Assembly: GCA_002694685.1 (NCBI GenBank)
Contig: NZMW01000001.1
Coordinates: 62,001 to 126,000 of the forward strand
Source: Balneola sp.
Lineage (GTDB): Bacteria > Bacteroidota > Rhodothermia > Balneolales > Balneolaceae
Direction of reading: 5' to 3'
Length of the DNA: 64,000 bases
Shown here: one piece after another, positions 24,051 through 33,416 of the stretch
How the letters are laid out: each line of letters starts with the position of its first letter
How positions within the stretch are numbered: the first letter of the stretch is position 1
The notes under the pieces: generated by a model
What the model was told of the DNA's origin: nothing
What the model saw: the letters and a program-made list of their open reading frames with translations, nothing else
Database searches by the model: none
Position numbers and translations under genes: made by a program

Positions 24051-25565
24051 TTACTGTTTCCAGAAAGCAGGAGAAAAGATAATCAACACGGTAAAGATTT
24101 CGAGTCGGCCGACCATCATCAACATGATGAGAATCCATTTGCCGAGATAAGGTAAACCGGCGAAGCTATCAGTGGGACCGAAATCACCCCAACCGGGACC
24201 AATATTCCCAATAGCAGCAATACTTGCCCCAATAGAGGACATGATATCATACCCGAACAAACTGATGCAAAAAGCCCCAAGTGCAAAAATGAAAATATAT
24301 AGAATGAAAAAGCTCAGTACCGTGCGTTGTATGTTTTGGTTGATAGCCTGATCGCCAATTCGGACAGGCAGAATGGCTTTAGGGTGAATGATTTGCTTGA
24401 TTTCCCTTCCGGTATTTCGGATCAAAATCATCCAGCGTATCATTTTAATTCCACCACCGGTTGAGCCTGCGCAGCCTCCGGTAAAAAAGAGAAGGAATAA
24501 GAAGAAAGCACCTACGGTATTCCAGATTTCGTAATTATCGGTACCAAAGCCGGTAGTGGTCACAATAGCCAATACCTGAAAAGCTCCGTATCTCAGTGCG
24601 TCAAGGATGTTATAATTATCAATCACCCATAAAGAACCTGAGATTATAAAGATCCCAATAAATATTACAAGCGTATAAAAACGAATTTCACGATTGGCAA
24701 AGAAAGCTTTTCGGTCTCCTTGAATAAGCCGGAAATGCATGGCAAAGTTAACCCCAGCCAGATACATAAAAATGATGATCACCCAGTCGATATACGCAGA
24801 GTTGAAAGCCTGGATACTGGCATTTTTAGTTGAGAACCCTCCGGTAGCCATGGTGGCAAAGGCGTGATTGATGGCTTCAAACCAATCCATAGCAGGATGT
24901 AACCAAAGCAGAATAAATTCAGCAAAAGTAAAAGCTACATAAATTCCCCACAGAAGTTTGGCCGTCTCCTGAACTCGAGGTGTTAGCTTGTCGGCAGTAG
25001 GGCCCGGGGATTCAGCCTGAAACAACTGCATTCCTCCAATGCCTAACAAAGGGAGGATAGCAAGGGAAAGGACAATGATTCCCATTCCGCCTAACCAATG
25101 AGCCAGGGAACGCCAGAATAGAAAGCTTTTTGGGATATCTTCAATTTGTGGATTCGCAAAGCCATCACTGGTAGTACCGCCTAGAATGGTGGAACCGGTG
25201 GTGCTTAAACCGCTCATCGTTTCAAAAACGGCATCGGTAAAAGAGGGTAGAATTCCTGAAATGACAAAAGGCAGGGCCCCTACAAGGGAAAGTGACAGCC
25301 AGGTAAGACTAACTACTAAAAATCCCTCCCGAATTCTGAGTTCCTCTTTAGGACGAAAAGAGTACCACAAAGCACCGCCTACAACAAAGGCGATAGCTGC
25401 AGAAAATAAAAAGGAATGCCATGTGTCTTCTCCGTAAATAAGGTCGATGCCGGCAGGGAGCAGGAGAGCGAATCCCATAAAGAATATAAAGGCCCCCAAA
25501 ACGCCTAGAACAACAAGGAAGTCAATTTTAGCACGGTTTAAATGCGTTGCGCCTGCTATGCTCAT
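24051..25565 (-). CDS. trkH: TrkH-family potassium uptake permease
   Basis: A 504-residue membrane protein with the four-fold M1-P-M2 organisation of TrkH/KtrB. The selectivity-filter loops contain a conserved glycine, visible as TMSGLSTTGSTIL (near 115-127), MATGGFSTKN, TTTGFGTDN and IGNIGPGWGDFG. K+ passes through this subunit into the cell, gated by the TrkA ring. Its ATG shares one base with the trkA stop, so trkA-trkH form one operon on the minus strand. It converges with YceI at a 22 bp gap. Confidence 0.93.
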   Translation of the reverse strand: MSIAGATHLNRAKIDFLVVLGVLGAFIFFMGFALLLPAGIDLIYGEDTWHSFLFSAAIAFVVGGALWYSFRPKEELRIREGFLVVSLTWLSLSLVGALPFVISGILPSFTDAVFETMSGLSTTGSTILGGTTSDGFANPQIEDIPKSFLFWRSLAHWLGGMGIIVLSLAILPLLGIGGMQLFQAESPGPTADKLTPRVQETAKLLWGIYVAFTFAEFILLWLHPAMDWFEAINHAFATMATGGFSTKNASIQAFNSAYIDWVIIIFMYLAGVNFAMHFRLIQGDRKAFFANREIRFYTLVIFIGIFIISGSLWVIDNYNILDALRYGAFQVLAIVTTTGFGTDNYEIWNTVGAFFLFLLFFTGGCAGSTGGGIKMIRWMILIRNTGREIKQIIHPKAILPVRIGDQAINQNIQRTVLSFFILYIFIFALGAFCISLFGYDIMSSIGASIAAIGNIGPGWGDFGPTDSFAGLPYLGKWILIMLMMVGRLEIFTVLIIFSPAFWKQ

Positions 25566-26917
25566 TATTGAAAGAGCTTTGTGATTTTATCGATAGCAGA
25601 CGGCACACAGAATATCATCACTCTATCGTTAGGTTTTACTTCGGTCTCGCCGGTCGCAATCTCAACGGAACCTTCACACAAAACACCGCCAATTACACAA
25701 CCCTCCGGAAGCTTGAGTTTTTTGATGGGTTTCTGTGTCACCTTTGAACCTTCATTAGCCTGAAGTTCTATAACTTCGGCTTTTATACCTCTTAGTTCAG
25801 TGACAGAAATAACCCTTCCACGGCGAACGTAACGATGAATTTCGTTGGAAGCGGCTACTTTTTTGTTGATGACCGCATCAAGACCGATGGTTTGGGCAAG
25901 TGGTATAAAGTCAGGCTTAGAAACCAGCGCAACCGTTTTTTTGACCTCCAAATGTTTAGCCATCAGGCAAGAAATGATATTGGATTCCTCGTCATCCGTA
26001 ACCGCTATGAAAGCATCCATGTCGCTGATACCTTCTGTGGCCAAAAGATCAGGGTCGGTAGGATTTCCATTTAGAACCATGACGTCTTTAAGTTCAATAG
26101 CGAGTTCTTCAGCGGTATCGTAGTCAGGTTCAATAAGTTTGATAGACCAGTTTTTGGTAGGGTCTGAACACAGGATGCGGGCAATCATAGCTCCCATATC
26201 AGAGCCACCGGCAATCATAACTGAATGCAGCTCAGTTTCTTTCTTACCGGTTGTTTCAATAATAGCAGCGATATCTTCAGTTATAGCCAATACAAAAACC
26301 TGGTCATAATTCTGAAGCTTGATGGAACCGTTGGGAATGATCGTTCTTCCGCGGCGTCCAATTGCTACAACCCTGAACTTTATATCCGAATGCATTGCGG
26401 CATATTCGTTCAGTGACTTCCCAATAAGGGGAGAGTTTTTTTCGAGGCGAATTCCAATTAGCTGCATTCGGTCTTCAGCTAGATTTATAACATCGCTGGC
26501 TGAGGATCTTTTCAGGAGTTGGGCAATTTCTTGAGCCGCACTCAGCTCGGGGTGAATCATTACATCAATACCGAGATCAGAGGGGGTGAGAGGAGCATTC
26601 TCATCCGAAAATTCGTCACTTCGAATTCGGGCAATTACCATTTTACTGCCCAGGCGTTTACCAATCATTCCTGAGATCATGTTCACCTCATCGATACTGG
26701 TAACAGAAATCAGGATGTCAGCTTCACCAACCTCTGCTTTAACCAGATCTTTGACGGATGTGGCATTACCTTCTATGGTAAGTACGTCAAGGGAGTCAGA
26801 AACTCGTGACAAGGATTCCTTGTCTCTGTCAAGTACGATAACATCGTGTTTCTCTGATGATAAAACACTGGCAAGGTCGTAGCCGATTTCTCCAGCACCA
26901 ATAATTACAATCTTCAA
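25565..26917 (-). CDS. trkA: Trk system potassium transporter TrkA
   Basis: A 450-residue cytosolic gating subunit with two RCK modules. RCK-N1 begins KIVIIGAGEIGYDLASVL (GxGxxG NAD/ATP-binding motif, near 2-19) and ends VLDRD; RCK-N2 begins HSVMIAGGSDMGAMIARIL (near 230-248). Each is followed by a TrkA-C domain, the second ending near 448. The ring senses nucleotides and controls TrkH, so this pair serves osmotic and pH balance. It is the first gene of the operon and overlaps trkH by one base. Confidence 0.93.
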   Translation of the reverse strand: MKIVIIGAGEIGYDLASVLSSEKHDVIVLDRDKESLSRVSDSLDVLTIEGNATSVKDLVKAEVGEADILISVTSIDEVNMISGMIGKRLGSKMVIARIRSDEFSDENAPLTPSDLGIDVMIHPELSAAQEIAQLLKRSSASDVINLAEDRMQLIGIRLEKNSPLIGKSLNEYAAMHSDIKFRVVAIGRRGRTIIPNGSIKLQNYDQVFVLAITEDIAAIIETTGKKETELHSVMIAGGSDMGAMIARILCSDPTKNWSIKLIEPDYDTAEELAIELKDVMVLNGNPTDPDLLATEGISDMDAFIAVTDDEESNIISCLMAKHLEVKKTVALVSKPDFIPLAQTIGLDAVINKKVAASNEIHRYVRRGRVISVTELRGIKAEVIELQANEGSKVTQKPIKKLKLPEGCVIGGVLCEGSVEIATGETEVKPNDRVMIFCVPSAIDKITKLFQ

Positions 26918-27024
26918 ATGAAGCCTGTTAGTTAATTAGAAAACGTCCAATGTTACCATCTTTTTCACTGAAAATAAAACCTTATGGAATATTTTAAGTC
27001 TATAATAAACTTGGGTATGCGGTT

Positions 27025-30000
27025 CTACTCAGTGATAATAACGATTTCGGTTTCAACAGGTAAGGATTGTTCCACCTGTAAGTCAACCACTTGAACAGTG
27101 AAGCGATTTTCACCTTCCTGAACGGGGAGGTTTATTCGATATCCGGTTCCAATTTCTTCCTCATTTTTAAACCAGGTAAACTTAACATTGGAAACCTGCC
27201 GATTTACTTCCGGAGCCTGAATTACTGTGAATGGGTTAGCCGGATTCCATTCTGCATTTCTAAGGGTATCTGAAGCAGAAACAAACCGGAGTGGTTCAGA
27301 TACAGTAATTGGGAATGAAACCTGTGAGGTTGGTAGGTTTTCATAAAACCACATCAGTTTAAATTCGGTTTCGCCTGGTGATTGTGCCTCCCAAGTGGTG
27401 ACATACTCTCCAGCGATGGCAAACTTCCAGTTATTGGGTTGGGGGATACCGAGCTCGCTAATGGATAATGTTCCACCAAGACTTATACGGGAAGGGTAGT
27501 CTGGGGTCATATCGGGATGACCGATTGGAATGATATCAACTACCGCAGAGTCAATAGAATTAGAGATACCTCTGCCATCATCCTGAACCAAAGTAACACG
27601 ATATCTTCCCAATTCGGTAGGGGTAAAGCTGGAGCCCTCCAAAGCTTGTCCATTCACTTTCCAGATACTCGTTAACTGATCTCCATCCCTATCAACCTGT
27701 GGTCCGCCTGAGAGCTGTATTTGTCGATTTAGATAGATTCTTCCGGGGGCTTCAATTTCCGGTTGCGGAGAACTGTTGGAGAAGAAGGTTTTCTCCATGC
27801 GTGCTTTATTATTTTCGGAGGGAGAGTTGTCCTGAACTTCTAATACCACGGTGTGATTTCCCGGTTCTTCTGTTTTGATAATTTCAGATGCATTTCTACT
27901 GATTAGTTCACCATCGAGATACCATTTAAAATCCTTGATATATCCATCTGGATCTTTTGAAAGCAAGGCATTCAGGTTCAAATCTGCTCCGGCTGGCACT
28001 ACCTCAGGAAGCGTCCAGTTGATTTCCGGGGCCGCATTGACCTTCAGAGATTTAGTAAGACTCACTGAATTACAGCTGGTGGATGAACTGGTTCTTAAAA
28101 ACAGAGTTACCAAATATTCACCGGGTTCATTAAACTGGTAATCTGTCTGAATACCTTCAACAGTTTCCATGGATTCTGTAGGTACATACTCAATGCGCCA
28201 CTCGGCGTAGGTAATTTCATCTTCCGAAGTTGAAGCTGTTCCATCAAGGGTAATTACATCACCCGGCGTAGCCCACTCCTGAATTTCAAAAGCTGCATTT
28301 GGTCCCTGAACTACACGAACATTTGCACGCACCTGATTGGTATTTCCACATTGTGGGGAGCCGGAACCTTCCACCGTCAAAGAAACAGGGTAAACTCCCG
28401 GTTCGGTGTAAACGTGCTGAATCTTAGGTCCGCTTTCAGTTGAGCCATCACCTAAACTCCAAACTAAGGAGGGGAGCGCACCTGAAGGATCACGGCTGTT
28501 TGAGCCGTCAAAGTTAATGGCCGTGTTCACGCAGATAGTAGTATCACTCACATTCATTTTCGCAACCGGAGAGCCCTCTACAATGACTGGTATCTTGGCG
28601 ATGGTTTTCTCTTGAGAGATACCATCTTCGAGCTCAAGTCGGGCTTCATAAATTCCAGGAGCATCATAGATATAGGAAGGATTGGCTTCGTTTGAGACAT
28701 CGCCATTACCGAAGTACCAGGTCACATCAAAATTGTTGCCATCGGGATCATAACTGCTGGAACTGTTAAAAAGAACGGTCTGTCCACTACACGTGGAGAT
28801 TAAAGAATCGACCATAGCTTCAACAGGACGGTTAATAAGTACGCGTATGGTTTCCTGGTTTGAGCTGTTGCTGAGCCCAAGTCCATCATTGACAGTCAGT
28901 CCAATAATATGAACTCCAAATTCCGGGGCTCTCCAGCTGAAGCTGGCTTCGTTTCGTTTTGATCCATCGGGAAGGGTCCATTCAAAAAACACCTGATCGT
29001 TATCAACGTCGTAAGTATCTGAGGCGTCCAGTTTTACATCCAGAGAATTGGAGCGAACTACCCTTTCAGTAATGATATACGGTTCATGATTCACATTTAC
29101 AGCGCCTTGTCTTGCAGTAGCTGAGTTAGCCATGTCCTGATTATCTACCGCTGTAAGTGTGAAATACTGTGGCCCGCTTTCATCAAAAGTCTTGGTTACT
29201 TCTGTACCGCTGAATTCTGTTTCGTCTGCAAAAGTCCAGATCAGTTCCTGTATTTCACCATCGGCGTCATAGCTTTGAGAAGCGTTTAACGTTACTTCGT
29301 CGCCGGGGGCTATTTTATCGGGACTAATGCTCCATTTAGGAACGGGGCCGTAATTTACCCAAACGTCTTTACTGGAAAGATCCTGAGCATTTTCATGTCC
29401 GGAATTATCCTGGACTCTAAGTGAAATAGTGTGAACTCCGGGATCTTCAATCGTAATGGTGGGTTTTGCTCCTGTAGCAACCGGAATACCATCTACAAAC
29501 CATTGATAGTTTGTTATAAAGCCATCGTTATCAATACTAGGGGAACCATCAACACGGAAGGGATGACCTGCTGCAAGGGTATCTGCAATATTAAATGAGG
29601 CCTCAGGATAATCGTTAATTACTATAATATGACGTTCTTTTTTAACCTCATCACCATTTCTGATGGTTACATTAACCGCATAGGTTCCGGGGGTTTCATA
29701 TAAGTGATCCGGGTTTTCTCCACTTGCAGTTGTTCCATCTCCAAAGTCCCATTCGTATTCTGCTCCGGCGTTGTCTTCAGGTGAGGATAATGAATCGTCA
29801 AGAGCAAAAGCTACTTTTGATGCTGAAGATACTCTGGGAGCGTTGATGATGGTTTGGGGAACAAAAACGGGTGGTGCAACTACCGGTGGAGTAACAGTTT
29901 CTTGTGAATTTGTAGTTACAGTTTCTGTATCTGGATCATTGGTTGTAGTATCCGTGATGGCCGAATCTGCTGTTACTATTTCCGGTTCTGGCTCAGGAGC

Positions 30001-31647
30001 AGGTGGAGCGACCGTGTATGACCGTGTTACCGAGTAGGTTGAATTCTGAGTTTCAGTGTTATCATTCACCGTTAGGGTAATATCAAAAGTACCGGTAGCC
30101 ATATGACTGACTACAACCTCTCCGGATGTTATATCACTGCTAACCACACCTAAGCCATCCCACTCAAAGCTAAGCTCATCTTGATCAGGATCACTCACGT
30201 TTGTGGCTGAGAAGGTCAGATACTCTCCGGTCTGGAAAAGAGAGTCATACTCGATTTCTGCATAAGGCTGAGCATTCACCTTTATCCGAACTTGTCGCTG
30301 GCTGCTGTTGCATGCACTAACCGTTCCAGCATTATAAACGCGCACAGAAACGATGTAGGTTCCTGGTTCTTCAGATGAAAAATCATAAGTTGGGCCATTT
30401 GCTACAGGTCTTCCATCAATAAACCAAGTGTAAGTCAACCCTTGTCCATTTAGGTCATAAGAATTTTGAGCCGACAAGGTCATGGTCTCGCCGGGTGCTA
30501 AAACCTCTTTGGGCGTTTCAAGTCGTGCATTGGGTCGGGTTGTTATATTTACCTGAAGCTGTTTTAGCCAGTATTTCGGGAAAGCTGAAGCTCTTGAATT
30601 AGGAATCAGAACGTTGAGTGTTTGATTGCCTCTCGCAGTGAATCCAATAGTTGGGGTTGCACCTCTTCCCAAAACACTTCCATCTAGGCGCCATTCTGCA
30701 TCTCGAAGCTGCATTTGAGGGTAGTTTGTACTTATCAGCCTAAAGGACTTGTCCGTACAATTATTTGCGGTGGATGTACTTACTTCAAATTCTGGTCTTT
30801 GGGATTCTGCGAACGAGACATCATATAGCCATAGCTGGGGTTCATTCTTCCCATAAATAGTGAGGTTATTGAGTACTTCTTCTGATCCACTAATGCTTAA
30901 GGCCCATTCATTTTGAATGCCAAAGCGATCTTCTATTATTTGTCCAGCTGTAGAATCAAGAGGATGAGCTACTCCAAAAGCGTCGATTATATCTACCCGG
31001 CTGTCTTCCTCACCGTCTGTAACAAGTTCAGGAAGGTAACTGTCCGGATTATAAGGTTTGATCAGAGCTGAACGATTCGATTTCATATCAAAAAATCCAA
31101 CTGCCAGATCAATTGCGATTACTTTCCACGAATTATTATTCTGCTGAATACCTGTAGTATTTATGACTCGAAGGCCGAAATTATTTATATCACCGCCGTT
31201 ATCAGTAGTTACCCTTACAATGAAACCATTTTCGGAGTCAGGAAGAATCTCAGAAAATTCCTCCCATCTTTTTTTGTAGAAATCCTCGTCTTTGGCTCTA
31301 AGAGTATCAACCGCTACGGCAGGTTCATTTTTCTTAACAGGCCTTCCGTTATTGAGTGAGTAGAGGTCGTTGAATTTATATAACCAAAAGGTAGTGGTGG
31401 TATTCGCATTGGTGGTTGTAATTTGATCAATATCACCGTTTATGCCGGCGTCATAAACCTGCAGGAATGCTTTCCTTGCATCAGATTCCGGTTTAATCCA
31501 GATATCATATTCATGCCGTGTGTCACCGCTGCGAAATTCATTAGACTTACCTGAAATAGATAGAAAGAGGTCCTGACTCTGAACGGATATAAATGGACAG
31601 GCCATCAACACAAGAAGAAAACTTATAAATACAGATGATTTCTTCAT
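27025..31647 (-). CDS. Giant exported PKD-repeat protein
   Basis: A 1540-residue protein with a signal peptide (residues 1-25, ending VQSQ). After a 340-residue N-terminal region, about eleven PKD/Ig-like repeats follow; typical cores are EWDFGDGTTASGENPDHLYE (near 630), VTWYFGNGDVSNEANPSY (near 985) and VWSLGDGSTESG (near 1070). A Pro/Glu/Thr-rich linker near 550-610 splits the array. No type IX sorting domain, lipobox or C-terminal membrane helix is visible, so it may be periplasmic or exported by an unseen route. The ATG overlaps the FecR gene stop by one base. It probably works with that FecR/LysM protein and the histidine kinase; its binding partner is unknown. Confidence 0.85.
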   Translation of the reverse strand: MKKSSVFISFLLVLMACPFISVQSQDLFLSISGKSNEFRSGDTRHEYDIWIKPESDARKAFLQVYDAGINGDIDQITTTNANTTTTFWLYKFNDLYSLNNGRPVKKNEPAVAVDTLRAKDEDFYKKRWEEFSEILPDSENGFIVRVTTDNGGDINNFGLRVINTTGIQQNNNSWKVIAIDLAVGFFDMKSNRSALIKPYNPDSYLPELVTDGEEDSRVDIIDAFGVAHPLDSTAGQIIEDRFGIQNEWALSISGSEEVLNNLTIYGKNEPQLWLYDVSFAESQRPEFEVSTSTANNCTDKSFRLISTNYPQMQLRDAEWRLDGSVLGRGATPTIGFTARGNQTLNVLIPNSRASAFPKYWLKQLQVNITTRPNARLETPKEVLAPGETMTLSAQNSYDLNGQGLTYTWFIDGRPVANGPTYDFSSEEPGTYIVSVRVYNAGTVSACNSSQRQVRIKVNAQPYAEIEYDSLFQTGEYLTFSATNVSDPDQDELSFEWDGLGVVSSDITSGEVVVSHMATGTFDITLTVNDNTETQNSTYSVTRSYTVAPPAPEPEPEIVTADSAITDTTTNDPDTETVTTNSQETVTPPVVAPPVFVPQTIINAPRVSSASKVAFALDDSLSSPEDNAGAEYEWDFGDGTTASGENPDHLYETPGTYAVNVTIRNGDEVKKERHIIVINDYPEASFNIADTLAAGHPFRVDGSPSIDNDGFITNYQWFVDGIPVATGAKPTITIEDPGVHTISLRVQDNSGHENAQDLSSKDVWVNYGPVPKWSISPDKIAPGDEVTLNASQSYDADGEIQELIWTFADETEFSGTEVTKTFDESGPQYFTLTAVDNQDMANSATARQGAVNVNHEPYIITERVVRSNSLDVKLDASDTYDVDNDQVFFEWTLPDGSKRNEASFSWRAPEFGVHIIGLTVNDGLGLSNSSNQETIRVLINRPVEAMVDSLISTCSGQTVLFNSSSSYDPDGNNFDVTWYFGNGDVSNEANPSYIYDAPGIYEARLELEDGISQEKTIAKIPVIVEGSPVAKMNVSDTTICVNTAINFDGSNSRDPSGALPSLVWSLGDGSTESGPKIQHVYTEPGVYPVSLTVEGSGSPQCGNTNQVRANVRVVQGPNAAFEIQEWATPGDVITLDGTASTSEDEITYAEWRIEYVPTESMETVEGIQTDYQFNEPGEYLVTLFLRTSSSTSCNSVSLTKSLKVNAAPEINWTLPEVVPAGADLNLNALLSKDPDGYIKDFKWYLDGELISRNASEIIKTEEPGNHTVVLEVQDNSPSENNKARMEKTFFSNSSPQPEIEAPGRIYLNRQIQLSGGPQVDRDGDQLTSIWKVNGQALEGSSFTPTELGRYRVTLVQDDGRGISNSIDSAVVDIIPIGHPDMTPDYPSRISLGGTLSISELGIPQPNNWKFAIAGEYVTTWEAQSPGETEFKLMWFYENLPTSQVSFPITVSEPLRFVSASDTLRNAEWNPANPFTVIQAPEVNRQVSNVKFTWFKNEEEIGTGYRINLPVQEGENRFTVQVVDLQVEQSLPVETEIVIITE

Positions 31648-33416
31648 TAAATGCCCCCAACTTTAAAAGACTTGGATATAAAAGTTTGCTCGGTTTTAAT
31701 ATCGTCAAAAGAAATAGTAAGGTTGCCGGGAATAAGAGACATTTTTGTGCCCCAGCGACCTTGTTTATCAGTTATGATAGTTCGGCTTTGTTCTTGATTA
31801 GTAATAGTGATTCTCAATCCGGGATAGGCTTTAGCCGAGAAGATTGTGCTACCGGAAGAAACTTGTTGAGAATTTAAGGCTGATTCACGGCCAATGCTAA
31901 AATCAAAAAGCACATCTTCAGTTAACAGAACTACTCTTAAAGTTGTCTCAGACTGATTACCTGACGGATCTCTTGATATCAGTGTCAATTCAGTTTCCCC
32001 TGATAATCCGTTTAACATGTGTGAAAAACGTCCGGAAGTCATAACATTCACTTTCTTCCCATTCACAGTTAGGAAAGCATCGGGTTCGGTAACACCCTCA
32101 AGGGCAAAGTCTTCCTGAGTGGTCAAAATAGTGTTATCAGTCATATTATCTACAAAAACCGGAGGAGGTTTATTGTCGGTAGTTCGTATGATGCGAGCCG
32201 TTTTGGAATAAGGTCCTCGTAAGCCAAGCTGATCGGTAGCCTGAACCCGAACGTACATCATCCCAAGTGGTAAGTTTGGAATATTGACAGCTGTTTCCTG
32301 TGTTGTAATTTCTGTCAGCTGCTGATCAAAATCGGGAGAAGTACTGTATTGTATTTCATAGCTTGCAGCGCCTTCAATTTCGAGATAAGAAAAAAGCAGG
32401 CTTTCTTTGTTGATGACGGTATCCGCAGATGACCAGGTAAGGGTAGGAGCTGGAAGAAGTTTTACCGGTTGAAGTGGATCTTTACCTTCCTCGACAATAG
32501 TTCCTTCATTCTTCTGGATGGAGATCGTGACGTTGTTTGAATTAATAATCGCTTCCCCGTCATAATTAGATAGCTTGGCAATTTGCGGTCCGTCAGCTTC
32601 AGCATAAAAATTTTGGCTTTTAAGTTCGGTTCGGGAAGGACCGGCATTCAGTACAAAAGTGCTTTTTTGTTTGCTGGCTGCAGAAAGCTTTGCTAGGAGT
32701 CCGCCATCTTCCAAAGTGATTTCGGTATCGGAGGCATCGTTAAGCTTATCAATTCTGGATTTTCGAATAACCGCTACCGTATTTGGATTGACCTGAATAT
32801 CACTTCCATCAGTGAAAGAAAGAGTGGCGTAGCTTTCAATCATAGTCCGTATACCATCAGCCTGTTTAAAAAAGTCGCCAAGAAGAGCGTCAGTCCAGTT
32901 TCCCAGGATACCTATCTTCTTATCAACCTCACCTTTTTTCTTGCTGAGCTGAGCCTGAACGTCAACTACCCGGTTTTCCATTAATGTGGTTTCAAGCAAG
33001 TCGACTTCTTGTAACAGGTTTTCAGCGTGGGTGATGGCTTCCTCAAGATTGCCATCATCAATTGCAGCGTTATGGCTGGCGATCACATCCTTAACTACAA
33101 CATATTGCTCCATAGCAAAAACTGTTGCACCGCTGTTGATTAACTGGCTAATTCTGGTTTTTTGCTCATTCACCATCACAGAAAAAGATGCAAAATTTTG
33201 TAGCTGAAGTACGTCAGATGCCTGTAGTGTAAACGAATTTTCACTGACATTATGAGAAGCTACTTCGATGACTAACGGCCAGTTAACTGCACTTCCCGTA
33301 TAGCGTTGTGATATAAGCTGAAGATCTTTAGCCTGAAAGGTAACATTACTCTGCCGGGCAATAGAATGTGTACTAAAGCCTATCAGAACTGCTAATAAGA
33401 TTACGCACTCCTTCAT
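31647..33416 (-). CDS. Exported LysM/FecR-domain protein with FN3-like modules
   Basis: A 589-residue protein with a signal peptide (residues 1-20). Residues 25-75 look like a degenerate LysM (LQLISQRYTGSAVNWPLVIE), then a helical segment with coiled-coil character (near 100-170), a FecR-like beta domain (near 185-300: SYATLSFTDGSDIQVNPNTV), a fibronectin-III-like module (near 320-410) and Ig/big-like domains to the end. LysM plus FecR proteins (COG4254) typically bind peptidoglycan. It overlaps the histidine kinase gene by ATGA and the PKD gene by one base. It is not a FecI-type anti-sigma: no cytosolic N-terminus or sigma gene is adjacent. Confidence 0.8.
   Translation of the reverse strand: MKECVILLAVLIGFSTHSIARQSNVTFQAKDLQLISQRYTGSAVNWPLVIEVASHNVSENSFTLQASDVLQLQNFASFSVMVNEQKTRISQLINSGATVFAMEQYVVVKDVIASHNAAIDDGNLEEAITHAENLLQEVDLLETTLMENRVVDVQAQLSKKKGEVDKKIGILGNWTDALLGDFFKQADGIRTMIESYATLSFTDGSDIQVNPNTVAVIRKSRIDKLNDASDTEITLEDGGLLAKLSAASKQKSTFVLNAGPSRTELKSQNFYAEADGPQIAKLSNYDGEAIINSNNVTISIQKNEGTIVEEGKDPLQPVKLLPAPTLTWSSADTVINKESLLFSYLEIEGAASYEIQYSTSPDFDQQLTEITTQETAVNIPNLPLGMMYVRVQATDQLGLRGPYSKTARIIRTTDNKPPPVFVDNMTDNTILTTQEDFALEGVTEPDAFLTVNGKKVNVMTSGRFSHMLNGLSGETELTLISRDPSGNQSETTLRVVLLTEDVLFDFSIGRESALNSQQVSSGSTIFSAKAYPGLRITITNQEQSRTIITDKQGRWGTKMSLIPGNLTISFDDIKTEQTFISKSFKVGGI

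Noticed and set aside
27025-31647. Type IX secretion sorting domain on the giant PKD protein
   Set aside because: The C-terminus (VDLQVEQSLPVETEIVIITE) lacks the sorting-domain motifs.
31647-33416. FecR-type anti-sigma factor of an iron-uptake system
   Set aside because: It has a signal peptide and LysM-like start, no cytosolic anti-sigma region, and no FecI or TonB receptor gene nearby.
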